Part shown: positions 1-9,290 of the stretch, in pieces
Layout: the number at the start of each line of letters is the position of its first letter
How positions within the stretch are numbered: position 1 is the stretch's first letter
NCBI RefSeq assembly: GCF_002154725.1
Contig: NZ_MTAW01000129.1
Span: 1 to 64,000 of the forward strand
Direction of reading: 5' to 3'
Source of the DNA: Nostoc sp. 106C
GTDB lineage: Bacteria; Cyanobacteriota; Cyanobacteriia; Cyanobacteriales; Nostocaceae
Length of the DNA stretch: 64,000 nt
Notes under the pieces: generated by a model
Told to the model about the DNA's origin: nothing
The model's input: only the letters and a program-made list of their open reading frames with translations
The model's database searches: none
Program-made: the position numbers and the translations under genes

Positions 1-161
1 AGGGGGGAAAGAGGAAACTATAGTACCCAACGTATTAAATTTAACTGCAATTGCTTTGTTTAACTTTTCGTTACATATTTAGGAATTTTCCTGCCCACTT
101 ACTTATAGTCTCCTTTCCTATTAATAAAAGACACCTTCATCCGCTATTAATCAACTTTTTT

Positions 162-518
162 ATGCCCATTCAAATTTATGGAATTCCAAACTGCGGAACT
201 TGTAAGAAAACTTTTAAATGGCTTCAAGAAAATAACATTGACTACGAGTTTATCAATACCAAAGAAACTCCCCCAAAGCGTGAGATGATTCAAAACTGGG
301 TGGAGGTTTTGGGTTCTGCTGCTATGCGAAATACCTCTGGTCAATCCTACCGTGCTTTAGGTGATGAAAAGAAGACTTGGAACGATCAACAGTGGATTGA
401 CGCATTCACTAATGACGCAATGCTTCTGAAGCGACCCCTGTTTGTCAAGGATGCAAAGGCAGTGCTAGTAGGCTTCAAAGACAAAGAGGAACTAATTCGA
501 GAAAAATTAGGGCTATAA
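162..518 (+). CDS. Spx/ArsC-family thioredoxin-fold protein
   Basis: 118-residue protein of the arsenate reductase/Spx superfamily. It opens with a thioredoxin-fold strand followed by the redox pair CGTC (C11, C14), then KKTFKWL, and has the late KRPLFV motif typical of the family. Length matches ArsC/Spx/YffB proteins (about 115 residues). The frame is open upstream to position 51, but the extra 37 residues look unlike the family, so the ATG at 162 is chosen. Family members act as glutaredoxin-linked arsenate reductases or RNA-polymerase-binding regulators, and sequence alone does not decide between them. No arsenic-resistance genes are adjacent, so a general thiol role is as likely. Confidence 0.85.
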   Translation: MPIQIYGIPNCGTCKKTFKWLQENNIDYEFINTKETPPKREMIQNWVEVLGSAAMRNTSGQSYRALGDEKKTWNDQQWIDAFTNDAMLLKRPLFVKDAKAVLVGFKDKEELIREKLGL

Positions 519-902
519 GAAGCTGATACACATTTGACTTACATATTGTTGATTTTGGAGGAAAAGCGTTAATCGTTATCTTCTGCAACTTTCACCAGCC
601 TCAACAGCTCAATTGACCTAACTGAACAGTATTGCGGGTCTTTGTATTACCGTGTCTTCATTATGGCTATTTTTAGTCCGGAAACATCTGACTAACAGCC
701 GTAGAAGGAGTTGTTTGTATCGATATATGTAGCACGAAATACAAAGTGTTCCTATTCTCAGCCCTAAGATTTATGGAACCTAGATCGTGAATCTAGGATT
801 TTTAATAACTGGCAGGGGTTGAACCACTTTCAGGAAAATTCCCGAAAGTACTGGGTTAGGAGCAATCAAACTCTACTTGCAGTGGCAACAATCTAAAGTG
901 AG
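519..902. other. intergenic region with one weak hairpin
   Basis: No convincing open frame. The only structure seen is the AT-rich hairpin at 779-803, listed separately. The segment probably holds the promoter of the caspase-like/GUN4 gene. Confidence 0.5.
779..803 (+). terminator. possible factor-independent terminator
   Basis: A 7-bp perfect stem (CCTAGAT / ATCTAGG) with a 5-base loop, followed by ATTTTT. It lies 260 bases after the Spx-like gene and 100 bases before the next start. The stem is poor in GC, so terminator strength is uncertain. Confidence 0.35.
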
Positions 903-2423
903 ATGGTGAAAAACTGGGCGTTGGTTATCGGTATTAATCATTACGACTTCTTGCAACCGCTCAAGTATGCGAAGCGGGATGCAGAGTTGATGCAGAATTT
1001 GCTCCGCAATGAAGCAGGTTTCGAGCGGGTTTTCTTATTTTCGGATGACTCACCCAGTATTGGTGGTGAACTGACTCGTCCTTACCGCGCTAATTTATTA
1101 CGATTCTTACAGCAGTTATTTGAACATCCTTTTCTAGAACCAGAAGATAACTTCTGGTTTTTCTTTAGCGGTCACGGGATAATACATGTTCATCAAGATT
1201 ACCTCATGCCTGCTGATGGTAATCCAAATGACATCGAAAACACAGGAATTTCCCTGCAATATCTGACTGAATGCCTTCGCGGTTGTGGCGCTGAGAATAT
1301 TGTGATGATGTTAGATGCTTCTCGCCATCAGCACAACCAGCTTGGTGAAAAAATTGGGCACCAAACACAACAGTTGGCAAGCCAAATCGGAGTCATCAGT
1401 ATTTTGTCTTGTAGTCCTCATGAATTCTCTTCTGAAATCGATGCGTTGCAACAAGGTGTCTTTACCCATGCAATCTTAGAAGGTTTAGGGATTCAGGGAC
1501 AATGCGCCACTGTGAAACGGTTGCACCAATATCTCAGTTTCCGTGTGCCAGAACTTTTGGGACACTACAATTATCCTCTGCAAACACCTTATATAAGTGC
1601 AGAGCCAGTTGCTAAGTCGCACCGAGTTATTATACAGAAGTACGCCAATTTACATGAGATTGCCAATGACCACATAAATTCCTTACCAGCAGAAGTTAAT
1701 CATAGTAAGGAATTGGCAGAATTAGAGCAGCTATGGATACGAACAATTACAGCAGCTTCTAGTTCAGATACGAATGCAGTCAAGGACATCCATAGAATTG
1801 CTCAATATGTAGGAGGAGGTGAAAATTTTGCCCCAAAACCTGCTGTTTATGTTTCTCCTATAAATGCAATTGCACAACCTCAACATAAATCAACAGCAAA
1901 AATCCCAGAACCAGTTATTGATTACCTGAGTTCGGAACGGGGAGTAGACTATCAGCGATTATCCGAATTACTAGCAGCTGGTGATTGGAAAGCCGCAGAG
2001 CGGGAAACTCTCACCCTCATGCTGAAGGTGGCGAGGCGAGAAAAAGTAGGCTGGCTAGATATGGAAGCGATTAACAAATTTCCCTGTAGCGACTTTTGCA
2101 CCATTGACCAACTTTGGGTCAAATATAGCAAAGGTCGTTTTGGTTTTAGCGTGCAAAAGCGCATTTGGGAAAGCATTGGTGGTCAACCTGATGCTGATTA
2201 TGAAACATGGAGCAAATTTGGCGATCGCATCGGCTGGCGCATAAATAATCATTGGCTGTTCTACTCCGACCTGAATTTTACAGACAATGCACCTGCTGGC
2301 CATTTTCCGGCAGCTGCGTCTGTCGATCTCCTAAGCGTTCACCAAGGTTGGGTAGTGGGTTTATTTGGTTGTCTGGTGGGATTTTCGGGTCTCACCTCGC
2401 GATTAGCAATATGTAACCTATGA
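903..2423 (+). CDS. caspase-like (C14) domain fused to GUN4 domain
   Basis: 506 residues. Residues 1-240 form a caspase/metacaspase-like fold: opening strand NWALVIGINHY, catalytic-histidine motif FFFSGHG (H91) and the second catalytic strand IVMMLDASRH. The nucleophile position is Ser140 where active caspases have Cys (usual motif DACR), so cysteine peptidase activity is doubtful. After a linker (about 240-340), residues 348-470 are a clear GUN4 domain (WLDMEAINKFPC, IDQLWVKYSKGRFGFSVQKR, FGDRIGWR, APAGHFP). GUN4 domains bind Mg-porphyrins or bilins and stimulate Mg-chelatase. The last 35 residues are hydrophobic and poorly conserved. Inference: a tetrapyrrole-sensing regulatory protein with an inactive or serine-dependent caspase fold. 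Confidence 0.88.
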   Translation: MVKNWALVIGINHYDFLQPLKYAKRDAELMQNLLRNEAGFERVFLFSDDSPSIGGELTRPYRANLLRFLQQLFEHPFLEPEDNFWFFFSGHGIIHVHQDYLMPADGNPNDIENTGISLQYLTECLRGCGAENIVMMLDASRHQHNQLGEKIGHQTQQLASQIGVISILSCSPHEFSSEIDALQQGVFTHAILEGLGIQGQCATVKRLHQYLSFRVPELLGHYNYPLQTPYISAEPVAKSHRVIIQKYANLHEIANDHINSLPAEVNHSKELAELEQLWIRTITAASSSDTNAVKDIHRIAQYVGGGENFAPKPAVYVSPINAIAQPQHKSTAKIPEPVIDYLSSERGVDYQRLSELLAAGDWKAAERETLTLMLKVARREKVGWLDMEAINKFPCSDFCTIDQLWVKYSKGRFGFSVQKRIWESIGGQPDADYETWSKFGDRIGWRINNHWLFYSDLNFTDNAPAGHFPAAASVDLLSVHQGWVVGLFGCLVGFSGLTSRLAICNL

Positions 2424-2603
2424 AGCAAATTAGCGATCGCACATCGGATCTAATTACGGTTTGCGATCGCCCAAGTTTAAGGGTAAAGGGTGAGGAAACC
2501 TCTACAGCCTAACTGGCGACTGCGGCTTTCACTGATTTGTTAGACTGAACACACTAGGAATTTTCGGTCAAATCTCTGAATACGCCGGCAGACGAGGCTA
2601 TCC

Positions 2604-4076
2604 ATGCTTACAAGTACGCTACTTCTCTCGAACCAACTCCCCAATCTCCAATACTCTTCCACATCGGAACGATTCGATGACACATGGGAAGCCCCATTGG
2701 CTACCCTTTTGGGATTAGGACGCGCCGCTGGTGCTGACTTTATCGAATTTTACTTAGAGCGTCGCAACTACATTAGTTGCCTTGCTGAAGATGACGCTAT
2801 TACCAGTATTTCACCAAGTCTCGCTACAGGTGCGGGAGTTCGAGTATTTCGTGGCAAAGCTGATTGCTACGTCAGCACCAATAATCTTTCGTTTTCCGGT
2901 TTGAAAGCAGCCTTAGAAAAAGGGCTTTCTATCCTGGGATTGCAATTACCCGCACCCAACGCTTTTATCCCAGAAATCAATTTAGAATTACTCAGAGACT
3001 ACGCCACAAAAAGAGGTAAAGATGGGTGGTTACCTCTGTGTAGCTCAATCCGCGAAATGGGAGAAGTTCTACTTGATGGTACTGCTCAACTAAAGAGAAA
3101 AGCTAACCATGTACAATCCCGCCGCGCTACTTATTTCCGCGATTGGCAAGAAGTATTAGTTGCAGCCAGTGATGGTACTTTTGCCCGTGATATTCGCCTC
3201 ACCCAATCTGTAGGATTTAACCTTCTGTGTGCAGATGGAGCCAATCGCGCCTCCATTGGTGAACGTGCTGGTAATACCAGTGATGCTAACTTCCTGAGAA
3301 CTTGGGATTACCAACAAGCCGCCGAGCAAATATCCGAATCTGCTGGTAAGATGCTCTACGCTGATTATGTAGAATCAGGCACTTACCCAATTATTATGGC
3401 CAATCACTTTGGCGGGGTAATCTTCCATGAAGCTTGCGGCCACTTATTAGAAACTACTCAAATTGAACGTAATACTTCTCCCTTTGCTGATAAAAAAGGT
3501 GAGAAAATTGCCCACGAAAGTCTCACAGCTTGGGATGAAGGGCGAGCCGAAAATGCCTTCGGAACAATTGACATGGATGACGAAGGTATGCCTGCTCAAA
3601 GAACTCTATTAATTGAAAAGGGCGTTCTTAAGAACTTCTTAGCAGACAGAACTGGTTCTTGGCGTACTGGACAACCCAGAACTGGAAGCGGACGCCGCCA
3701 AAATTATACCTTTGCCGCTGCTAGCCGGATGCGCAATACTTATATTGCTACTGGCGAATACAATTTTGATGATTTATTTGCCTCAATTGATAAAGGCATT
3801 TACTGCAAAAAAATGGGTGGTGGTAGCGTAGGTGCTACAGGTCAATTTAACTTTGGCGTTGATGAAGCTTATTTGATTGAAAATGGCAAAATCACCAAAC
3901 CTTTAAAAGGAGCGATTCTAATTGGTGAAGCTAAGGAAATTATGAATAAAATTTCCATGTGTTCCCAAGACTTAGAACTTGCGCCTGGGTTCTGTGGTTC
4001 TGTTAGTGGCAGTATCTACACTACAGTAGGACAACCCCATATTAAGGTTGATTCTATTACTGTAGGCGGACGCTAA
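2604..4076 (+). CDS. tldD: TldD-family metalloprotease subunit
   Basis: 490 residues, the usual TldD length. The HExxxH motif of the family is intact (HEACGH, residues 275-280), and the C-terminal GFCGSVSG supplies the cysteine found at the metal site in TldD. In Escherichia coli, TldD forms a heterodimer with TldE (PmbA) that degrades unfolded peptides and matures microcin B17 or the CcdA antitoxin. Here it lies 232 bases before its partner on the same strand, as expected for a cytoplasmic TldD/TldE complex. The ATG at 2604 puts the conserved N-terminal domain about 30 residues in. Confidence 0.93.
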   Translation: MLTSTLLLSNQLPNLQYSSTSERFDDTWEAPLATLLGLGRAAGADFIEFYLERRNYISCLAEDDAITSISPSLATGAGVRVFRGKADCYVSTNNLSFSGLKAALEKGLSILGLQLPAPNAFIPEINLELLRDYATKRGKDGWLPLCSSIREMGEVLLDGTAQLKRKANHVQSRRATYFRDWQEVLVAASDGTFARDIRLTQSVGFNLLCADGANRASIGERAGNTSDANFLRTWDYQQAAEQISESAGKMLYADYVESGTYPIIMANHFGGVIFHEACGHLLETTQIERNTSPFADKKGEKIAHESLTAWDEGRAENAFGTIDMDDEGMPAQRTLLIEKGVLKNFLADRTGSWRTGQPRTGSGRRQNYTFAAASRMRNTYIATGEYNFDDLFASIDKGIYCKKMGGGSVGATGQFNFGVDEAYLIENGKITKPLKGAILIGEAKEIMNKISMCSQDLELAPGFCGSVSGSIYTTVGQPHIKVDSITVGGR

Positions 4077-4202
4077 TATTTACTACCTTATCGCTACAAG
4101 ATTACTTTTTTATTTCTTTCTTAGTGGCCTTTGCGTCCTTTGTGGTTCGTTAAAGAATCTTTAAGTAGTCTTGCATGAGATAGCAGTAATTCGCATTTAT
4201 TA

Positions 4203-4278
4203 GAACCACAGATGAACACAGATAAACACAGATGAAGATATTATCTATCTGCGTTCATCTGCGTTTATCGGCGGTTAG
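4203..4278. repeat. palindromic intergenic repeat (ACAGATGAACACAGAT type)
   Basis: Direct copies of ACACAGAT(G/A)AA on the left and their complement (TTCATCTGCGTTTATCGGCGGTT) on the right form a long imperfect inverted repeat between tldD and tldE. This phrase is a common intergenic repeat of filamentous cyanobacteria. A related shorter stretch, ACCACAGGTAAACACCAATGCACACAG, lies near 13744. It may form a hairpin in the tldDE transcript. Confidence 0.7.
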
Positions 4279-4308
4279 AAATCCAAAATCTAAAATTGAC
4301 TATTGACT

Positions 4309-5649
4309 ATGCCAACTATCAATGAGATTGCAAATTATGCCAAGGAAAATGCAGAAAAACTTGGCATTAAGAAATTTGACATTTATGGCTCGACTGTAGA
4401 TGAAACTAGTGTACAAGTAGATCAAGGTGAGCCAAAACAAGTTAAAGCCTCTAATCGCTCTGGCGTTACTGTTCGTGTTTGGAATGAAGACAATACAATG
4501 GGTGTCACCAGCACTACAGATGTAGATCCTAAAGGATTAGAATTAGCTTTAAAAACTGCTTACGAAGCTAGTTTCTTTGGTGTTAAAGAAAATGTCCCTG
4601 ATTTTAGTCCAGAAGCTACTGTTCCTATCGCCAATACACCTCACGATAAAGCACCCCAAGCACCTGTTGCTGAACTAATAGAAAAATTAGTGGTAGCTGA
4701 AAAAGAATTATTGTCAGCGCACCCAGCAATTAAAGGAGTGCCTTATAACGGCTTGGCGCAAAGAGATATTGACCGATTCTATCTCAATAGTGAGGGCGCG
4801 ACCAGAACTGAATCTCACTCTTTAGCATCGGTATATCTTTACAGCAAAACAGAAGAAGAAGGGAAAAAACCACGCAGTGCTGGTGCTTTTAGAATCAACC
4901 GTGGTGTAAATAATTTAGACATTGATGGTTGTATTCAAGAAACTGCTGAGAAAACTATCAGTCACCTGAACTATGAAAAAGTCAAGTCTGGTAAATATTT
5001 AGTTGTTTTCTCTCCAGAAGCTTTCTTAAGTTTGTTGGGCGCTTTTTCTAACTTATACAATGCCCAAAGTATTTTGGACAATCAAAGCTTATCTACTCCT
5101 GATGACTTAGGTAAGCAAATTGCTTCCCCTCTACTTTCGGTAGTTGATGATGCACTACATCCAGCTAACGTAGGTGCAGAAAGTTTTGATGGTGAAGGAA
5201 CTCCTACGCGTCAAGTTTCTCTAATTGAAAAGGGCGTTTTAACAGGCTTTCTGCACAGTGCGGGTACTGCTAAAAGAATGAATGCCCAGCCGACAGGTAA
5301 TGCCAGTATTGGCGCAAAAGTTAGCGTTAGCCCTAACTTTTTTCATGTATTTAGAGCCGCAGAGCCAGAGCAAGAATTAAGCTTGGAAACTGCGGAAAAT
5401 GTGATTTTAATTGATGATTTACAAGCTCTCCATGCAGGAGTTAAATCTTTACAAGGCTCGTTCTCTCTACCCTTTGATGGTTGGCTAATCAACAAAGGTG
5501 TGAAGACAAGTATTGAGTCAGCCACCGTTGCTGGCGATTTCTTGGAACTTCTAAAGTCGATTATTTGTGTAGAAAAAGAGGTTGAGTTAACACCAGGGGG
5601 AGTTTGTCCCCGAATTTGGGTTAATGAACTCTCTATTACCGGAGAGTAA
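4309..5649 (+). CDS. tldE: TldE/PmbA-family protease subunit
   Basis: 446 residues. It is homologous to TldD but lacks the HExxxH metal motif, as expected for the TldE/PmbA partner. Family features include the N-terminal IKKFDIYGSTVDETSVQV stretch, SGVTVRVW, the VIEKGVLTGFLHSAG-like segment (LIEKGVLTGFLHSAGTAKRM) and the ending WVNELSITGE. The frame is open from TTG at 4303, but the ATG at 4309 gives the normal MPTINEIANYAKENA start. It should pair with the TldD just upstream. Ends at a strong AT-rich hairpin. Confidence 0.92.
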   Translation: MPTINEIANYAKENAEKLGIKKFDIYGSTVDETSVQVDQGEPKQVKASNRSGVTVRVWNEDNTMGVTSTTDVDPKGLELALKTAYEASFFGVKENVPDFSPEATVPIANTPHDKAPQAPVAELIEKLVVAEKELLSAHPAIKGVPYNGLAQRDIDRFYLNSEGATRTESHSLASVYLYSKTEEEGKKPRSAGAFRINRGVNNLDIDGCIQETAEKTISHLNYEKVKSGKYLVVFSPEAFLSLLGAFSNLYNAQSILDNQSLSTPDDLGKQIASPLLSVVDDALHPANVGAESFDGEGTPTRQVSLIEKGVLTGFLHSAGTAKRMNAQPTGNASIGAKVSVSPNFFHVFRAAEPEQELSLETAENVILIDDLQALHAGVKSLQGSFSLPFDGWLINKGVKTSIESATVAGDFLELLKSIICVEKEVELTPGGVCPRIWVNELSITGE

Positions 5650-5664
5650 AACTTAAACTTATGA

Positions 5665-5711
5665 GTTAGAAATTAGAGTTTTTTTTAGTAAACTTCTAAT
5701 TTCTAACTTTT
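5665..5711 (+). terminator. hairpin after tldE
   Basis: A 13-bp perfect inverted repeat (GTTAGAAATTAGA / TCTAATTTCTAAC) starts 16 bases after the tldE stop codon, followed by TTTTG. The stem is AT-rich but long and is well placed to end the tldDE transcript. Confidence 0.5.
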
Positions 5712-5823
5712 GACTAAGTACAGCTTTGCGTAAAATAATGGCGAATTGAGGGTTGAAATTTAAACGCAAAGGTGCGCAGAGGGACGCGAAGAATTCGCCA
5801 ACGAGAAAGGACAGACCTACTTC

Positions 5824-6267
5824 TCATTCGCCGCCGCCGATACCAAGATTGATATCAAATCCATCAGCACCTGTAATATTAGTCCCAATCATGACAGCAC
5901 CATCTACTTGAGCGTTATGTAAATGAGCTTCGGTTAAGTTGGCATTAGTTAAGTTAGCGTTATTGAAGGTAGTACCACTAGCGAAGACTTTTGTTAAATT
6001 AGCAGCCTCCAGATTAGCGCCTTCTAAATCAGCACCTTCTAAATTAGCACCTCTTAAATTAGCACCTCTTAAATTGGCATTTCTTAAATCCGCACCAATT
6101 AAGTGAGCACCGCTAAGATTTACACCTCTTAAATCACATCCAGAACATACTCCGGTTTCTAGAAGACGTTTGACTTGGGCTTGGTTTTGAGATGCTTGAG
6201 TGGGAATTGGAGCAGCTAGAGATAGGGTGCTGATTAAAGCTACTGCGGTCAACAATACCTGTCTCAT
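5824..6267 (-). CDS. secreted pentapeptide-repeat protein
   Basis: 147 residues. A signal peptide ([19 protein letters not shown], cleavage near residue 25) is followed by a [11 protein letters not shown] motif (C41, C44) and about 14 tandem A(N/D)LxG pentapeptides between residues 45 and 135, which fold as a right-handed quadrilateral beta helix. A glycine-rich tail ends the protein. Such exported pentapeptide proteins are numerous in cyanobacteria, and their function is mostly unknown. Convergent with tldE, and followed upstream by 458 gene-free bases. Confidence 0.85.
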   Translation of the reverse strand: MRQVLLTAVALISTLSLAAPIPTQASQNQAQVKRLLETGVCSGCDLRGVNLSGAHLIGADLRNANLRGANLRGANLEGADLEGANLEAANLTKVFASGTTFNNANLTNANLTEAHLHNAQVDGAVMIGTNITGADGFDINLGIGGGE

Positions 6268-6725
6268 AATTTTTTCCTCCCATGATTATCCAGAAGCTAA
6301 TCAATCATTGGAACAGTGGTAGACCTAGTTAACTACTTCTAAGCTTTTGGCAAATGACTTTAGTTAGTCTACGCAAATGTAAGGTTTGATTGGTAGCATA
6401 ATTAACTTACCACAATTTTATTGTCTCACATTCTGGATTTATTTCTTCATGCAATGGGAGTAATTTATTACTTAATTTATATTTAAGTGTTAATACTTGA
6501 GTTAGAGTCGAAAAACCATACTTTTGATATTTTACAAGTATTTGGGGTTAGGATTAGAAATTGCTGTCTATGTATTTACTCTGAGTAAAAAACAAAATAT
6601 ACACTTTACTTTAAAAGTATTTTATAGAGTTGGTATGTAATACAGAATGCTATTGCTAATAAAGCAGCAATGTAGGAATCGCTCAGTTTTGCCAGGACTA
6701 GCGATCGCTGCGATTTATAATTTGT
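6268..6725. other. gene-free intergenic region
   Basis: AT-rich with no convincing frame, RNA fold or repeat. It lies between two minus-strand genes and should hold the promoter of the pentapeptide protein. Confidence 0.5.
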
Positions 6726-7229
6726 CTATTGATTGTACAGACCATAAGATGACTTGACTTCCCATTCCTTCCCAGTTCTTTCCAGATAGAGTAGGCTACC
6801 ATACTGAGGTGGCCCCGCTGGACAATGGGCCATTATCTGAACCAGTGCTTGGGAAAAGTCCTGCGAAAATCCTGGTCGAGTTAACCAATAAAAAATTGAC
6901 CACCTCTGGCTGTGTTCATCATAAAGTTGGTCAAACTTTGCTTGGGAAATCAGCGTGACTTGAGGATTTGCAATCAATGGAGTTAATAAGCAGGATTGAT
7001 TGTTACTCAATACCCAATTGTCATAAGTCTGTTTTTGGACGTTGTAGGAACCGTCAAAAAACGATCTACAGACTGAGAGTTTTGCAAAACTAATCTTGTC
7101 CCAGGAAATTACTTCCCCCATACCAGTTGGAGAAAAAATTTTACTAGAGCTTTCGATTAGATATTCTCCCTGTATCAGACAATCTTTAATTACAGCAGAG
7201 AAAACCTGTGATTCATGTTGCGATCGCAT
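6726..7229 (-). CDS. hypothetical protein, 167 residues
   Basis: I do not recognise a family. The protein has no signal peptide or membrane segment. Composition is normal for a soluble protein, with several aromatic blocks (WSIFYWLTRPGF around residue 110; QYGSLLYLERTGKEW near the end). The pattern of alternating hydrophobic strands and the final GKEWEVKSSYGLYNQ segment suggest a small alpha/beta or lipocalin-like fold, which is inference only. Codon use resembles its neighbours. The start ATG overlaps a HIP1-containing segment and no strong ribosome site is seen. Confidence 0.65.
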   Translation of the reverse strand: MRSQHESQVFSAVIKDCLIQGEYLIESSSKIFSPTGMGEVISWDKISFAKLSVCRSFFDGSYNVQKQTYDNWVLSNNQSCLLTPLIANPQVTLISQAKFDQLYDEHSQRWSIFYWLTRPGFSQDFSQALVQIMAHCPAGPPQYGSLLYLERTGKEWEVKSSYGLYNQ

Positions 7230-7805
7230 ATTCTCATTTTTGAACTAAAATCTGCATACCAGATTTATAAACTATGCAAATATATATGACAATTAATGAT
7301 TAGAAATGCTGTAATATGCTGCCAATGATATAAAAATGTCCCGTTACCCACCCTTCTCATTTTGAAGGCTTAAACCAAGTATTCATACGGAAAAATTTCA
7401 GTAACATCCGTATGTATTTTAGTAACTTATATAACTTTATTTTTGTGTCTTGGATTCTTTTATTATTGTCCGGATAATTTGTGTTGGCATTATTATCTAT
7501 TTCTAGACATATTAGATTCACTTCTCATCCGAAAAAACTGATGTGAGCCAAGTAAACTAAACAACACTCAGTATAACTAAAAAATAGTTTAAATAGTTAT
7601 AAACTATACCATTACACTTATTTCAAAACATCTATTTTTTTGATGAGAGGAAACTTGTAAATATCTCTTATTCCTTGCAGTCAAAGCGTTTGGGAGTTTA
7701 CATTTTGGATAATTTGATGTTGAGCAGAATACTTTTCCAGCAACCTTTAGCACAGATAATCTAACATGGTACTAGACACCACAATCATTAATGGTAGAGG
7801 TATCG
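7230..7805. other. gene-free AT-rich intergenic region
   Basis: This 576-base space separates a minus-strand hypothetical gene from a plus-strand small gene, so it should contain two divergent promoters. I see no frame, repeat or RNA structure I can support. Confidence 0.45.
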
Positions 7806-7988
7806 ATGGACGCTTTAGTGGAAACCTTAGACACAAAATTGCGTCAGTGGCAGCCTGATGTTGCTGAACAGGTACGGCAATATGTAGCAGCAATCATTGA
7901 AATGGCAGACCAAGATGCGCTAGATATTCTTAGTTCAAAGGATGTTGAACAAGAAACTTTGGACTTTTCAGATAAATCTGAAAACTAG
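7806..7988 (+). CDS. small conserved cyanobacterial protein
   Basis: 60 residues, starting MDALVETLDTKLRQWQPDVAEQVRQYV. An in-frame ATG also exists at 7791, but AGAGG at 7796-7800 sits 5 bases before the ATG at 7806 and decides for it. The sequence is acidic and helical and has no known domain. Similar short proteins are found beside unrelated genes in Nostocales. It lies 66 bases upstream of the HAD hydrolase on the same strand and may be co-transcribed with it. Confidence 0.65.
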   Translation: MDALVETLDTKLRQWQPDVAEQVRQYVAAIIEMADQDALDILSSKDVEQETLDFSDKSEN

Positions 7989-8054
7989 CGCTGATATAGA
8001 AAAATATTTGTAGGATCGGATAAGCTAGCCAAAGCAGTTTTCATCCTCAAAACC

Positions 8055-8840
8055 ATGACCGCAAGTAGTCCCACAATTTTAGCCCTAGACTTTGATGGAG
8101 TGATTTGCGATGGATTAATTGAATATTTTGAGGTAGCATGGCGCACCTATTGTCAACTTTGGTCGCCTGCTAACAATACCCCAGCCAATGATTTAGCTTC
8201 GAGATTTTATCGGCTGCGACCTGTTATTGAAACAGGTTGGGAAATGCCTGTTTTAATCAAAGCTTTAGTAGACGGAACTTCTGACGAAAAGATTCTTCAT
8301 GAATGGGTAACTATTGCCCCACAAATTTTGTTAGACCAAAAGCTACAAGCACGAGAAATTGCTGCAAAACTTGATAATTTACGAGATAAATGGATTGCTA
8401 CAGATTTAGATGGGTGGCTAAGTCTGCATAGATTTTATCCAGGTGTGATAGACAAAATCAAAGCAACTTTTGCTAGTACAGCGAATTTATACATCGTTAC
8501 CACTAAAGAAGGGCGTTTTGTTCAGCAACTATTGCAACAACAAGGAGTAGATTTACCATCAAAAGCAATTTTTGGGAAAGAAGAAAAGCGTCCTAAATAT
8601 GAAATTCTGCGAGAATTAATCCAGACAGCAGATCAAAAACCAGTTAGTCTCTGGTTTGTAGAAGACAGACTCAAAACATTGCAGTTAGTTCAACAGCAAC
8701 CAGACTTTACAAATGTGAAACTCTTCTTGGCAGACTGGGGCTATAATACCCAGCACGATCGGGAAACTGCCCAAAATGACCAGCAAATTCAGCTATTATC
8801 ACTTTCTCAGTTTGCTCAAGATTTCTCTGCTTGGTATTAA
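8055..8840 (+). CDS. HAD-superfamily hydrolase
   Basis: 261 residues. HAD motif I is intact (ALDFDGVICDG, nucleophile D12 and acid D14). Motif II is the threonine of YIVTTKEGRF. The motif III lysine falls in KEEKRPKYEIL, and the motif IV acids in WFVEDRLKTL. A helical cap of about 100 residues lies between motifs I and II. Probably a cytoplasmic phosphatase, and the substrate cannot be told from sequence. A strong terminator follows at 8899. Confidence 0.88.
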   Translation: MTASSPTILALDFDGVICDGLIEYFEVAWRTYCQLWSPANNTPANDLASRFYRLRPVIETGWEMPVLIKALVDGTSDEKILHEWVTIAPQILLDQKLQAREIAAKLDNLRDKWIATDLDGWLSLHRFYPGVIDKIKATFASTANLYIVTTKEGRFVQQLLQQQGVDLPSKAIFGKEEKRPKYEILRELIQTADQKPVSLWFVEDRLKTLQLVQQQPDFTNVKLFLADWGYNTQHDRETAQNDQQIQLLSLSQFAQDFSAWY

Positions 8841-8898
8841 AAAGCGATTTGGAAAGTCAACAGTTAGTTTGGGCTAACACCTTGGATATAATTAGCTG

Positions 8899-8924
8899 AA
8901 ACCCTTGTTTTGCAAGGGTTTTTC
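8899..8924 (+). terminator. factor-independent terminator after HAD gene
   Basis: A 9-bp perfect stem (AAACCCTTG / CAAGGGTTT), a 5-base loop, and a run of T directly after the second arm. It lies 58 bases after the HAD stop codon. Classic form. Confidence 0.85.
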
Positions 8925-9290
8925 TGAATATTATTAATATAATTTTGATGCTACAGATACATCCTTTGGAATTTTATTCAAATGTTTTATAATGACGCGT
9001 AGGCGTAGCCCGTTGTAGGCATCGCTAACCCCAGAATTATGTTTTCCTACCCTGATTTTGGGAAAATTTTAAGCACTATTACTTATTAATCAATTGTTAC
9101 TCACTTTAACTGAAAATTGGTGAGACTGATTCCACAAAGCCTTGCTTATGCTTTCTGCAATAATTGTTTACCAGTCCTTAGTTCCTTAAACTTGAAAATA
9201 TGCATAATTTTATCACCCGCAACTTAAGTTATTAGTAAGCTGGTCTTTTTGAAATTTACAATTTTCGCTTAAGATGATATTTAAAATCCT
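8925..9290. other. intergenic region with a short dispersed repeat
   Basis: No frame supported. It contains the GCGTAGGCGTAGCCCG repeat at 8993-9027. The remainder is AT-rich and should carry the promoter of the NurA-domain gene. Confidence 0.5.
8993..9027. repeat. dispersed repeat (GCGTAGGCGTAGCCCGTTGT type)
   Basis: A GC-rich block reading GCGTAGGCGTAGCCC followed by GTAGGCATCGC inside AT-rich DNA. The phrase matches a short interspersed repeat well known from Nostoc and Anabaena intergenic DNA. The base composition contrast with its surroundings supports an inserted element. Confidence 0.6.
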
